Assembly: GCF_016756595.1 (NCBI RefSeq)
Contig: NZ_AP023257.1
Location: 1,690,001 to 1,754,000 of the forward strand
From: Mesorhizobium sp. L-2-11
GTDB taxonomy: Bacteria; Pseudomonadota; Alphaproteobacteria; Rhizobiales; Rhizobiaceae
Direction of reading: 5' to 3'
Length of the DNA: 64,000 nucleotides
Position numbers and translations under genes: made by a program. Each line of letters opens with the position of its first letter. Position 1 is the first letter of the stretch. The notes below the pieces were generated by a model. That model searched no databases, was not told the origin of the DNA, and saw only the letters and a list, made by a program, of their open reading frames with translations. Shown piece after piece: positions 55,817 to 64,000 of this stretch.

Positions 55817-57043
55817 CTAGTTCTGCCTGAGCCATTTGAGCACTTCCATGCTCGGATGTCCGTCCTGGGTCAAGCCAGCCTTTGCCTGGAAGGCCATGAT
55901 GGCGGCTCTAGATCCCTCACCGATCTTGCCGTCGAACTTGCCGTCGTAGTAGCCGTACTGGGAAAGCCGTTGCTGAAGCTCCTGTCTCTCCTCGAAGGAG
56001 AGCTTCGTGAAAGGCCGCTTCCAGTCCTGCACAAGCCCACCATGGCCGGCGATTTCGTCGGCAAGAAGGCCAACGGCAACTGCGTATTTGTCGGCATTGT
56101 TGTAGCGCTTGATGACCGAAAAATTCTTGACCATCAGGAAAGCCGGGCCGCCACGGCCGCCTGGCACCTTCAGCGTCGCCTTCTCCGCACTATTCCTGAA
56201 CGGCTTGCCGTTGACACGCGTGACACCCAGCGCTTGCCATTGCGAGAGTGACTTCGATCCGGCCGGGAACTTCCTTCCGTCGGGAAGGCTGACTTCATAG
56301 CCCCAGGTCCTGCCGGCCTGCCAGCCGTTCTTCCTGAGCAGATTGGCGGCCGTTGCCAGTGCATCGGGAATCGAATTCCAGATGTCGCGCTTGCCGTCGC
56401 CGTCCATGTCGACCGCATAGGCCTGATAGCTGGTGGGAATGAACTGGGTATGGCCCATGGCGCCGGCCCATGAGCCACTGAGGTGGCTCTTATCGATATC
56501 GCCCCTTTGCAGGATTTTTAGCGCCGCGATCAGCTGCGTGCGGGCAAACTTCGATCGTCTCGAATCGGCATAGCCAAGCGTTGCCAGCGAACGCACGACA
56601 TTGCGCATGACATCGTCGCGCTTGAGGATTTCGCCGTAGTTCGATTCCATCGACCAGATCGCCAGCAGGATATGACGGTCGACGCCGTATCTTGCCTCGA
56701 TCCTGTCCAGCCACGGCTTCCACTTCCTGGCCATCTGCTTGCCAACAGCGACCGACTGGTCATGGACGCGGTTGTCGAAATAGTCCCAGGCGGGCGCGGT
56801 GAATTCGGGTTGATAACGCGCTTTTTCCAGCACGACCGGGTCGGCATCGCTGATGCCCTCGAATGCGCGGTCGTAAACGGCGCCGGAAACGCCGCTCCGC
56901 ACCGCGGTGGCGCGGAAGCTCGCCACCCATTGCCGGAAACCGGCGTCGGCAAAAGCCGATCCGGTTGGCATCAGCAAGGCAAGCGACATACTGGCGGCCG
57001 CAACGATGCTTGTGAAGCGCTTTGCGGCGTCGCGAACGGACAT
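55817..57043 (-). CDS. Lytic murein transglycosylase, MltB family
   Basis: A 408-residue exported enzyme that cleaves peptidoglycan with 1,6-anhydro product. Signal peptide ends near ...SAFA (about 32). The catalytic Glu is E133 in IWSMESNYGEI, with GAMGHTQFIPTSYQ downstream, and a peptidoglycan-binding domain is at the C-terminus (about 340-408, YGYYDGKFDGKIGEGSRAA). ATG at 57043 is preferred to one at 57079 because AAGGAGGAAAAG lies just before it. Confidence 0.93.
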   Translation of the reverse strand: MSVRDAAKRFTSIVAAASMSLALLMPTGSAFADAGFRQWVASFRATAVRSGVSGAVYDRAFEGISDADPVVLEKARYQPEFTAPAWDYFDNRVHDQSVAVGKQMARKWKPWLDRIEARYGVDRHILLAIWSMESNYGEILKRDDVMRNVVRSLATLGYADSRRSKFARTQLIAALKILQRGDIDKSHLSGSWAGAMGHTQFIPTSYQAYAVDMDGDGKRDIWNSIPDALATAANLLRKNGWQAGRTWGYEVSLPDGRKFPAGSKSLSQWQALGVTRVNGKPFRNSAEKATLKVPGGRGGPAFLMVKNFSVIKRYNNADKYAVAVGLLADEIAGHGGLVQDWKRPFTKLSFEERQELQQRLSQYGYYDGKFDGKIGEGSRAAIMAFQAKAGLTQDGHPSMEVLKWLRQN

Positions 57044-57256
57044 CTTTTCCTCCTTCTTCATCACAGGAAGATCATTCATCGCCGAACCCGGTTAGCATTT
57101 AGTTTACCATAGGTGCCGTTGGGAACGAAAAGGCGGGTTGGTGCTTTAGGGACTGCAGATTTTTTTCTGACCAGCCGTTCCATAATCCCAGATTCCGGCG
57201 CGAAAATGTCTTGAAGCGGGATTGCCGAACAACCTTAGAAGCGGATATTTGACAGC

Positions 57257-58162
57257 ATGAAGAGAGTTCGCAAGGCAGTTTTCCCGGTCGCTGGCCTCGG
57301 CACGCGTTTTCTCCCGGCCACCAAGGCCATACCCAAGGAAATGCTGACCGTCGTCGACAGGCCTGTCATCCAGTATGTGGTCGACGAGGCACGAGAAGCC
57401 GGCATCGAGCATTTCATCTTCGTGACCGGACGCAACAAGGCGGTCATCGAGGACCATTTCGACGTTCAGTTCGAACTCTATGACACGCTCGCCCAGCGCG
57501 GCAAGGACGACGAGCTCGCCCGCCTGCAGCGGCTGCAGCCTTCGCCAGGACAGACCAGCTTCACCCGCCAGCAGGTGCCGCTTGGTCTTGGCCATGCCGT
57601 CTGGTGTGCCCGCGAACTGGTCGGCGACGAGCCCTTCGCGCTGCTCTTGCCCGATATGATCATGCAGTCCGAAAAAAGCTGCATGAAGGAGATGGTCGAG
57701 CTTTATGCCGAGACCGGCAACAACATCGTCGCGGTTCAGGAATGCGACCCCGCCGAGGCGCATAAATACGGCATCGTCGGCCGCGGCGAGGATACGCATC
57801 ATGGTTTCCGCATTACCGGCATGGTGGAGAAGCCGAAAGCCGGCACGGCACCCTCCAATCTATACATCAACGGGCGCTACATCCTGCAGCCGGAGATATT
57901 TGGGATACTTGAAGGCCAGGAGAAAGGCGCCGGCAATGAGATACAACTCACCGATGCGATGCTGAAGCTGGAGAAGCAGCAGCCCTTCTATGGCTGCCAC
58001 TACCGGGGGCGCACCTTCGATTGCGGATCGCCGGAAGGCTTTGTCGAGGCCAATGTCGCCTTCGCGCTGTGGCGCAGCGACATAAACGGACGCATGGCGG
58101 GCGTTATCAGCAAGCTTCTCGACGAGATGAAACCGTCAGAGCAGCGCGGCGCGGCGTTTTAA
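57257..58162 (+). CDS. galU: UTP-glucose-1-phosphate uridylyltransferase
   Basis: A 301-residue nucleotidyltransferase that makes UDP-glucose for polysaccharides. The active-site motif [17 protein letters not shown] (13-29) is intact, and LLLPDMIMQ and [21 protein letters not shown] appear as expected. It is divergent from the transglycosylase gene (213-base gap without obvious features). Confidence 0.96.
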   Translation: MKRVRKAVFPVAGLGTRFLPATKAIPKEMLTVVDRPVIQYVVDEAREAGIEHFIFVTGRNKAVIEDHFDVQFELYDTLAQRGKDDELARLQRLQPSPGQTSFTRQQVPLGLGHAVWCARELVGDEPFALLLPDMIMQSEKSCMKEMVELYAETGNNIVAVQECDPAEAHKYGIVGRGEDTHHGFRITGMVEKPKAGTAPSNLYINGRYILQPEIFGILEGQEKGAGNEIQLTDAMLKLEKQQPFYGCHYRGRTFDCGSPEGFVEANVAFALWRSDINGRMAGVISKLLDEMKPSEQRGAAF

Positions 58163-58174
58163 CCCCTGGGCCAA

Positions 58175-58237
58175 TGCATGCGCGCAAAAGCATGCCCTCG
58201 GGCCTGAACCGAGGGTGCGCAGCGGTTTTGCGATGCA
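58175..58237. repeat. 63-bp imperfect palindrome after galU
   Basis: Outer arms TGCATgcGCGCAAAAGC and GCGGTTTTGCGATGCA (reading inward) pair with small bulges, and the centre is CCCTCGG/CCGAGGG (58195-58215). It looks like a REP-type intergenic element or convergent terminator between galU and the barrel protein gene. Confidence 0.65.
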
Positions 58238-58312
58238 AAGCTTCTCGAGACCACCGTTCCCGCCACGGCCCGACTTGAATCTCGACATGCCCCAAACCTG
58301 CAACGGCCCGGT

Positions 58313-60046
58313 TTACGGCTGCAGCGTCACCCCGACAAAGATGCTGTGGGCGGTGTAGTCGCGGCCCTCGAGGTTGCTGGTCTGTTTTTCAGTTCTGGCG
58401 CGGGTGGTCAGTCCGGCATATCGGTTCAGCCACCATGTCAGTCCGGCCTCGGCGCTCAGCGTCAGATCATGGCCGTCCGATCCGATGTAGTCGCGCCAGG
58501 CAACGCCGAGAGCTGCGTTGCTGGTCAGGTTGGCACGGATTTCCCGCTCGGCGGTGAGGCGGCCGGAGTAAAGGATGGTGCCACTTTCGTTGGCGGTTGT
58601 CGTGCCCTCGACGATCGTCTGTCCGGTGAGGCCGATCGTGGTGCCGCGTTCCGGCGACCATCTGAGGTCGGCATTCACCGTGGCGCCCGAAATTGCACGC
58701 AGGCGGTCGTCGTCGATCGCCTCGCGCAGCCAGCCGGCCGAGAACTCGCCGGCAAGCTTCTCGCCGAGGTCCAGCTCGGCGCCGGCCCGAACTCCAAGCC
58801 GCGTCGAGGATCGTTCGAAACCATTGCTGTCGACGCGCAAATCATAGACCCGGCGGCCGATTTCGACCTCGGTGAAGGGGGTGATGGCGGGCGAAATCTC
58901 ATAGCCGGTGCGCAAGGTGGCGGTATAGAGCGTCGAATCTCGGTCTTTCTGCGACAGCGTTCCGCCCGTCGAAAGCTTGGCGTCGCCGTAGATGTCGTGT
59001 TCGACTGCGCCGGTCAGGGCGAAGCGCATCTTGCCGGCATCCTTCTCGACTGCCAGGCTGCCGTCAATGGTCTGGCGCACCGGCTGCTCGACTGTGCCTT
59101 CGATGACGACCGGCGAGGAAGCCGATTCCGGCGCCGCCTCGTAGCCGAGCCTGGCGATAGCGCGCAGATCGTTGTCGAAGTCGACATTGAGCATGCCTTC
59201 GACACGGCCGCGCGCCTCCTCAACCTCGTCGCCCGATATGGTCTTGAGAAACGTGCCGTAGCCGTCGACGGTAGCCGAATTCTCCCGCCAGTCGGAGATG
59301 GCATTGAAGCGCAGCGTCGTTTCCGACAGCAGGGCCGGCTTGCCTTCGCTGCTTGAATCGGCATTCGATGAGGCCCTCAGGCCTTGCTCGAGCGTCGGCC
59401 TGATCACGAAGGAGCCGAGTTTGATGCCGGTGGCGGCGAACGGGTCGTCCTCGGCCCTCCTGTCCCGGCCTTCGATGGCTTCGACGCGCTCGGCGCCCGG
59501 ATCGAGCTGCTGCCTGTCGGCGGAATCGATGGTCACGGCACGGGAATTGATTGGGTCCTGGTCGGTCTCGGCGGTGTCCTCGTCATCGGTCGTGGCCGTC
59601 GTCGCGGCGGCCTGTGTCTGGGCGGCCTCCTCCTGATCGGCGGCGCCCTGCGTTGTGCTCGATGGCCGGCGCGGCGGGACGGGAGCGGGGGTGTCCGCAA
59701 ACGGATCGTCGGTTGCTTCCGGCGGATCAAAAATGCTGCCGGTCGCCGGTGCCGTGTCGTCGTCCTGCACGGCGCCCGGGCTGGCCGGCTGATAGGGAGG
59801 CGTCGGCGCAGTGCTCTGGGTGGTTGCCCCTGCCTGCGCCGTCTGATCCTGGGCGATGCTCAATTGCCTGGTTTTGCGCTGCTGGTCATCCAGAATCGCT
59901 GATTCCGAAACCTCGCCGCGCAGCTCGGTAACCTGGGCATAGGGTTGCGCAGGCCGCAGCAAGGCGAAGACGCTGGTCGCCAGCAGCAAGGCGCAGACCG
60001 CCTTGCCGTTTCGTCTTTCTTTCTTTTCAGGCTTGGTCCCGGACAT
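58313..60046 (-). CDS. Outer-membrane beta-barrel protein with disordered N-terminal region
   Basis: A 577-residue exported protein. Signal peptide up to about residue 38 (LLLATSVFALLRPAQPYAQ), then a Pro/Ala/Thr/acidic low-complexity region (about 60-190), then repeated amphipathic strands with a C-terminus YTAHSIFVGVTLQP that fits an outer-membrane barrel. Function unknown. ATG at 60046 is used; a GTG nine bases upstream is possible. Convergent with galU, divergent from kdsD. Confidence 0.75.
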   Translation of the reverse strand: MSGTKPEKKERRNGKAVCALLLATSVFALLRPAQPYAQVTELRGEVSESAILDDQQRKTRQLSIAQDQTAQAGATTQSTAPTPPYQPASPGAVQDDDTAPATGSIFDPPEATDDPFADTPAPVPPRRPSSTTQGAADQEEAAQTQAAATTATTDDEDTAETDQDPINSRAVTIDSADRQQLDPGAERVEAIEGRDRRAEDDPFAATGIKLGSFVIRPTLEQGLRASSNADSSSEGKPALLSETTLRFNAISDWRENSATVDGYGTFLKTISGDEVEEARGRVEGMLNVDFDNDLRAIARLGYEAAPESASSPVVIEGTVEQPVRQTIDGSLAVEKDAGKMRFALTGAVEHDIYGDAKLSTGGTLSQKDRDSTLYTATLRTGYEISPAITPFTEVEIGRRVYDLRVDSNGFERSSTRLGVRAGAELDLGEKLAGEFSAGWLREAIDDDRLRAISGATVNADLRWSPERGTTIGLTGQTIVEGTTTANESGTILYSGRLTAEREIRANLTSNAALGVAWRDYIGSDGHDLTLSAEAGLTWWLNRYAGLTTRARTEKQTSNLEGRDYTAHSIFVGVTLQP

Positions 60047-60209
60047 TGCTACCACTGCTTGCGCGGCGCACGCGCGCCATACTTACCGAACCGTAAACGG
60101 GGATGGTTAACGCAGGGTTGAGGCGGCGGTCGATCAAAGCCCATTGGATTAGCTACCGGATGGCAATTCCGTTGGACAGGCGCGCGGCAAAGCGCTAATC
60201 GCATCAGCC

Positions 60210-61211
60210 ATGCATGCGGGATCCCCAGACAAGAAGCGGCTAGATGGGCAGGCTTCGATCGCCTCGGCGCTTAGAACGGTAGCGACCGAGCAGGCCGGAG
60301 TCGCGGCGCTGGCGGCCGCGCTCGAAAACGGATTGACCGAACCGTTCGCGCGCGCCGTCGATCTGGTGTCGCATATCGCCGGCCGCGTCATCGTCACCGG
60401 CGTCGGCAAGAGCGGCCATATCGGCTCAAAGATCGCGGCGACGCTCGCCTCGACCGGCACGCCGGCTTTCTTCGTCCATTCTGCCGAAGCCAATCATGGC
60501 GACCTCGGCATGATCGCCAGGGACGACGCCATCATCGCCATATCGTGGTCGGGCGAGAGCCGCGAGCTCAAGGGCATCATCGCCTATTCCAGGCGCTTCT
60601 CGATTCCGCTGATCGCAGTCACCGCCGGAGAGCGTTCGGCGCTGGCGCGGGCGGCCGATGTGGTGCTTTTGCTGCCGCGTGCGCCGGAAGCCTGCCCGCA
60701 CGGCCTGGCGCCGACGACATCGACGCTGCTGCAACTGGTGATCGGCGATGCACTGGCCATCGCGCTGCTCGAAGCGCGCGGTTTTACGCCGGATCATTTC
60801 CGCACCTTCCATCCCGGTGGGCAACTTGGCGCCAATCTGACGCAGATCCGCGACATCATGCATGTCGGCGACAGGCTGCCGCTGGTGCCTTCCGGCACTG
60901 GAATGCACGAAGCGATCCTCGAATTGTCGCGCAAGGGGTTTGGCTGCGTGGCGATAACCGCTGCGGATGGTACGCTGATCGGCATCATCACCGACGGCGA
61001 CATCAGGCGCCACATCGGCAGCAATCTTCTGGCGATGAGCGTCGACCAGGTCATGACCAAGGAGCCGAAGACGGCCGGACCGGATACGCTGGTGGCGACT
61101 GCGCTGCAGACGATCAACAGTTCGACCATCTCCAGCCTGATGGTTGTCGAAGGCAGACGGCCGGTCGGACTTGTCCATCTGCACGACCTGCTGCGCATCG
61201 GCGCGGCCTGA
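60210..61211 (+). CDS. kdsD: D-arabinose-5-phosphate isomerase (KpsF/GutQ family)
   Basis: A 333-residue enzyme that makes arabinose-5-phosphate for Kdo of LPS. SIS domain at about 40-190 (TGVGKSGHIGSKIA, FFVHSAEANHGDLGM and SGESRELKGI) and two CBS domains at about 215-330. The ATG at 60210 gives the usual length. Confidence 0.94.
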   Translation: MHAGSPDKKRLDGQASIASALRTVATEQAGVAALAAALENGLTEPFARAVDLVSHIAGRVIVTGVGKSGHIGSKIAATLASTGTPAFFVHSAEANHGDLGMIARDDAIIAISWSGESRELKGIIAYSRRFSIPLIAVTAGERSALARAADVVLLLPRAPEACPHGLAPTTSTLLQLVIGDALAIALLEARGFTPDHFRTFHPGGQLGANLTQIRDIMHVGDRLPLVPSGTGMHEAILELSRKGFGCVAITAADGTLIGIITDGDIRRHIGSNLLAMSVDQVMTKEPKTAGPDTLVATALQTINSSTISSLMVVEGRRPVGLVHLHDLLRIGAA

Positions 61212-61255
61212 GCTCGTCAGAGAGAATTTCCAAACAGTCTCTGACAGAGCTCAGG
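61207..61255. terminator. Inverted repeat between kdsD and nfeD-like genes
   Basis: CCTGAGCTC-G-TCAGAGA and TCTCTGA-CA-GAGCTCAGG form an imperfect 16-bp stem with a loop of about 14 bases; the kdsD stop codon is inside its left arm. It is symmetrical, so it could end both convergent transcripts, but no T run is visible. Confidence 0.6.
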
Positions 61256-61288
61256 TCCGTTTGAAGTCGCACCGCCGAGATGGTGGGA

Positions 61289-61759
61289 TCAGTCCAGGAC
61301 CGCCTCGACCGTCAGTTCCAGATCAGTGTCGGCCGCGCCCGTCACGCGCACCTGCGTGCCGGCCGGGAGATCGGGGCCGGAGACGCGCCATAGCGTGTCG
61401 CCCAGCTTTATGCGACCGCGGCCGTCCTTGATCGGCTCGGCCAGCGTGGCCATCCTGCCGATCATTTGTTCGCCGCGGCGGTTCAGCAGCGGCTGGTCTG
61501 TCGGGTCATGGCGTCCGCCCGCCAGTCTCTTGCCGACATAGGTTGAAACCAACGACATCGCCAGGAAGGCGAGAACCTGGATTTGCCAGGTCCAGAAGTC
61601 CGCGTCCCAGATGAGCAGGGAAACCACGCCGATCAGCAGCGCGGCGATGCCGATCCACAGCATGAATATGCCCGGTGCGATGACCTCCATCACCAGGAGG
61701 ACGAAGCCGAGAACCATCCAAACCCAGGGGCCGAGTTCGGAAATGATGCGTTCGAACAT
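61289..61759 (-). CDS. NfeD family protein
   Basis: A 156-residue membrane protein. Three to four hydrophobic segments span about 10-80, followed by a C-terminal OB-fold-like domain (about 90-156) with GRMATLAEPIKDGRGRIKLG. It is four bases after the SPFH gene; NfeD and SPFH proteins form membrane-domain pairs. Confidence 0.93.
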   Translation of the reverse strand: MFERIISELGPWVWMVLGFVLLVMEVIAPGIFMLWIGIAALLIGVVSLLIWDADFWTWQIQVLAFLAMSLVSTYVGKRLAGGRHDPTDQPLLNRRGEQMIGRMATLAEPIKDGRGRIKLGDTLWRVSGPDLPAGTQVRVTGAADTDLELTVEAVLD

Positions 61760-61763
61760 GGGC

Positions 61764-62714
61764 TCAGGTCTCGCTGGGACGAACCACGGGCGGGCGTGCA
61801 GCTTGCCGCGTGGTGCCGGCAGTGCCCTCTGCGCCGAAGACTTCCTTGGCGATCGCGCCGATGCCGCCGAGGGTGCCGATCAATGATGAAGCTTCCATAG
61901 GCATCAGCACGACCTTGCTGTTTGTGGCGGAGCCGATCCTGGTCAGTGCTTCGGTGTATTTCAGCGCAACGAAGTAGTTGAGCGCCTGCACGTCGCCCTT
62001 GGCGATCGCTTCCGACACCACCTGCGTGGCGCGGGCCTCGGCCTCGGCTGAGCGTTCGCGCGCCTCGGCGTCGCGGAAGGCGGCTTCCTTGCGACCCTCG
62101 GCTTCCAGGATCTGCGACTGCTTGAGGCCTTCGGCGTCGAGGATCTGCGCGCGCTTGTTGCGTTCGGCCATCATCTGGCGCCCCATCGATTCGACGAGAT
62201 TGGCCGGTGGATTGATGTCCTTGATCTCGACGCGGGTGATCTTGATGCCCCAGGGATGCGCCGCCTCGTCGACGACGCGCAGCAGGCGTTCGTTGATGGC
62301 GTCGCGGTTCGACAAAAGCTCGTCGAGATCCATCGAGCCCATCACGGTGCGGATGTTGGTCATCGTCAGGTTGAGGATGGCGTTCTCCAGCCCGGCGACC
62401 TGGTAGGCGGCCTGGGCGGCGTTGAGCACCTGGTAGAAGGCGACGCCGTCGACGGCGACGGTGGCGTTGTCGCGGGTGATGATCTCCTGGGTCGGGACGT
62501 CGAGCACCTGCTCCATCATGTTCAATCTGGAGCCGATGCGGTCGATGAACGGCACGATGAGGTTGAGGCCGGGGCTCAATGTCTTGGTATAACGGCCAAA
62601 GCGTTCGACGGTATAATTGTAGCCTTGCGGTATTGTCCGGATGCCTTTGAAAAGCACGAGCACGACAAGGGCGACAAGAACAAGAAGCGCGATATCGAAA
62701 CCACTGAAATCCAT
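61764..62714 (-). CDS. SPFH/band 7 family membrane protein (stomatin/QmcA-like)
   Basis: A 316-residue protein with one N-terminal membrane segment (about 7-24), an SPFH domain (about 28-190, [20 protein letters not shown]) and a coiled-coil, Ala/Glu-rich region (about 190-250), typical of QmcA/stomatin-like proteins. The ATG at 62714 follows GAGGGAGAGCC. It is cotranscribed with the NfeD gene. Confidence 0.94.
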   Translation of the reverse strand: MDFSGFDIALLVLVALVVLVLFKGIRTIPQGYNYTVERFGRYTKTLSPGLNLIVPFIDRIGSRLNMMEQVLDVPTQEIITRDNATVAVDGVAFYQVLNAAQAAYQVAGLENAILNLTMTNIRTVMGSMDLDELLSNRDAINERLLRVVDEAAHPWGIKITRVEIKDINPPANLVESMGRQMMAERNKRAQILDAEGLKQSQILEAEGRKEAAFRDAEARERSAEAEARATQVVSEAIAKGDVQALNYFVALKYTEALTRIGSATNSKVVLMPMEASSLIGTLGGIGAIAKEVFGAEGTAGTTRQAARPPVVRPSET

Positions 62715-62865
62715 TTGGCTCTCCCTCAGATGCCGGCCACGCAAATGTTTCAACGCGACCGACTTCACCAAACACTTAATTGTGTTTCAGGAACGTTACA
62801 ATCAGGTGATAGTGGACTAACGGTGCATTGAAAGCCGGCTCGCGGCGTTCGATTGTACTTCCGCT

Positions 62866-63930
62866 TCAGATCCAGCCAGACAGTTCGCGCCGCACCATCG
62901 CCTCGATCACCGCCATGCCCTCGGCACTGTCGTTGAGGCAGGGGATGTGCGCGAACTTCTCGCCGCCGGCATGATGAAAAGTCTCGGCCGCCTCCCTGCC
63001 GATCTCGTCCAGCGTCTCGATGCAGTCGACAGAAAAACCCGGGTTGACGATGGCGATCGATCTCACGCCTTCTGCGGGCAGTTTCTCGACCGTCTTGTCG
63101 GTGTAAGGCTGCAGCCATTCCTGCGCACCGAAGCGCGACTGGAACGTGGTGATCAGCTTCTTCTCGTCCCAGCCGAGCTTTTCACGCAGCAGCCGGGTCG
63201 TCTCCAGGCAATGCGCCTGATAGGGGTCGCCCTTGTCGGAATAGGGTTTTGGAATGCCGTGATAGGAGGCGATGATCATTTCCGGCTCGAAATCGAGGCT
63301 CGCCAGATGGCGCTCGATCGAACGGGCAAGCGCCTCGATATAGACCGGTTCGGCATAGTAGGGCGGCACGCTGCGGATCGCCGGGGCGCGGCGCATCTTC
63401 ATCAGCGCGCGAAACAGCTGGTCGTTGGCGGTCGCGGTGGTGGTCGCGGAATATTGCGGATAAAGCGGAAAAGTCAGAATGCGGTCGCAGCCTTGCGCGA
63501 CCAACCGTTTGGCGACGCTCTCAGTCGACGGATTGCCGTAACGCATGGCCCAGTCGACGGTGATGCCTGGCAGGTCGCGCAGCGCCTCGGTCAGCTTTTC
63601 GCTCTGAGCGCGGGTGTAGGTGCGTAGCGGCGACTCGTCACGCTGCCGGTTCCAGATCCTGGCATAGTTGGCGCCCGACTTCTTCGGCCGTGTGGTGAGA
63701 ACCAGCCCGTAGAGGATCGGGTACCAGATCGCCTTGTTGAGCTCGATGACGCGCGGATCGGACAGGAATTCCCTGAGATAGCGCCACATCGGCTTGAATT
63801 CCGTGCCGTCGGGCGTGCCGAGATTGACCAGCATGACTCCGATCCTGCCCGCCCCGACCGGCGGCTGTCCTGCCGGCAGCGGGCCGAGGACCTTCGCGGC
63901 CTTGGGATCGGCAGGGTTGGAAGGCGTCAT
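62866..63930 (-). CDS. hemH: Ferrochelatase
   Basis: A 354-residue enzyme that inserts iron into protoporphyrin IX. The metal-binding His is in IASYHGIPKPYSDKGDPY, with LVNLGTPDGTE at the start and a TFQSRFGAQEWLQPYTD motif. The ATG at 63930 fits the family length; the open frame reaches 63999 but the first 23 residues are unsupported. It may be cytoplasmic or membrane-associated, as in other alphaproteobacteria. Confidence 0.95.
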   Translation of the reverse strand: MTPSNPADPKAAKVLGPLPAGQPPVGAGRIGVMLVNLGTPDGTEFKPMWRYLREFLSDPRVIELNKAIWYPILYGLVLTTRPKKSGANYARIWNRQRDESPLRTYTRAQSEKLTEALRDLPGITVDWAMRYGNPSTESVAKRLVAQGCDRILTFPLYPQYSATTTATANDQLFRALMKMRRAPAIRSVPPYYAEPVYIEALARSIERHLASLDFEPEMIIASYHGIPKPYSDKGDPYQAHCLETTRLLREKLGWDEKKLITTFQSRFGAQEWLQPYTDKTVEKLPAEGVRSIAIVNPGFSVDCIETLDEIGREAAETFHHAGGEKFAHIPCLNDSAEGMAVIEAMVRRELSGWI

Positions 63931-64000
63931 AAGGGATCTCCGCACACCGCGCGAAACTAGCGATGCCGCGCCGGTTTTCAATGCAGCGTCTGGCCGCACC

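Overview
The window looks like a chromosomal segment of a Rhizobiales alphaproteobacterium, most probably Mesorhizobium or a close relative. The reasons are the high-GC coding style, the rhizobial-type 23S rRNA with an extra helix-9 hairpin, the linkage 23S-5S-tRNA-fMet, the dense ABC/TRAP transporter content, a CpdR-type regulator, and a small heat-shock gene with a ROSE-like leader. The genus is inferred from gene style and memory; no search was run.

Layout. (1) 1-3860: the end of an rRNA operon: 16S-23S spacer with five tandem mini-hairpins, 23S, 5S, tRNA-fMet and a terminator. (2) 4029-14382: an exported ABM-domain protein, then an RpiR-type regulator divergent from an N-formylglutamate amidohydrolase-like gene, a TRAP transporter (small permease, large permease, binding protein), a glutamine-synthetase-family ligase, an aldehyde dehydrogenase and an iron-type alcohol dehydrogenase. 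A toxin-antitoxin pair (XRE antitoxin, PIN toxin) with its own promoter/operator sits inside this set. (3) 14549-18593: a four-gene PotABCD/iron-type ABC importer behind a three-repeat Pho box, followed by a heptanucleotide tandem repeat. (4) 18810-22225: Na+/H+ antiporter, EEP-family hydrolase and EamA transporter. (5) 22255-36640: a 12-gene minus-strand catabolic operon read from a LacI repressor through Gfo/Idh/MocA oxidoreductase, CoA transferase, enoyl-CoA hydratase, aldehyde dehydrogenase, a carbohydrate ABC importer, two GMC oxidoreductases and an SDR. A DUF993 aldolase-like gene (36858-38012) is divergent, and near-identical palindromic operators lie before both ends.

(6) 38155-42840: GDP-L-fucose synthase, then a 531-bp element with about 96-bp terminal inverted repeats around a frameshifted GIY-YIG nuclease gene, tRNA-Val(GAC), cpdR, a second N-formylglutamate amidohydrolase and an inositol-monophosphatase-family (hisN-like) gene. 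(7) 42936-47575: DUF1579-like protein, lysophospholipase-like hydrolase, hsp20 with a sigma-32-like promoter and ROSE-like thermometer, TauE/SafE exporter, threonine aldolase. (8) 48059-54406: gltB and gltD, the NADPH glutamate synthase. (9) 54465-63930: envelope and housekeeping genes: a DUF459 SGNH-like protein lacking the usual Ser and His, a MltB-type lytic transglycosylase, galU, an outer-membrane barrel protein, kdsD, an NfeD-SPFH pair and hemH.

The most interesting items are the inverted-repeat GIY-YIG element, the LacI/DUF993 catabolic operon of unknown substrate, the Pho-box importer, the toxin-antitoxin module inside a catabolic operon, and a mini-palindrome family shared between the rRNA spacer and the 23S gene. 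All motif positions were read by eye; starts were moved inward where a Shine-Dalgarno sequence or family length supported it.
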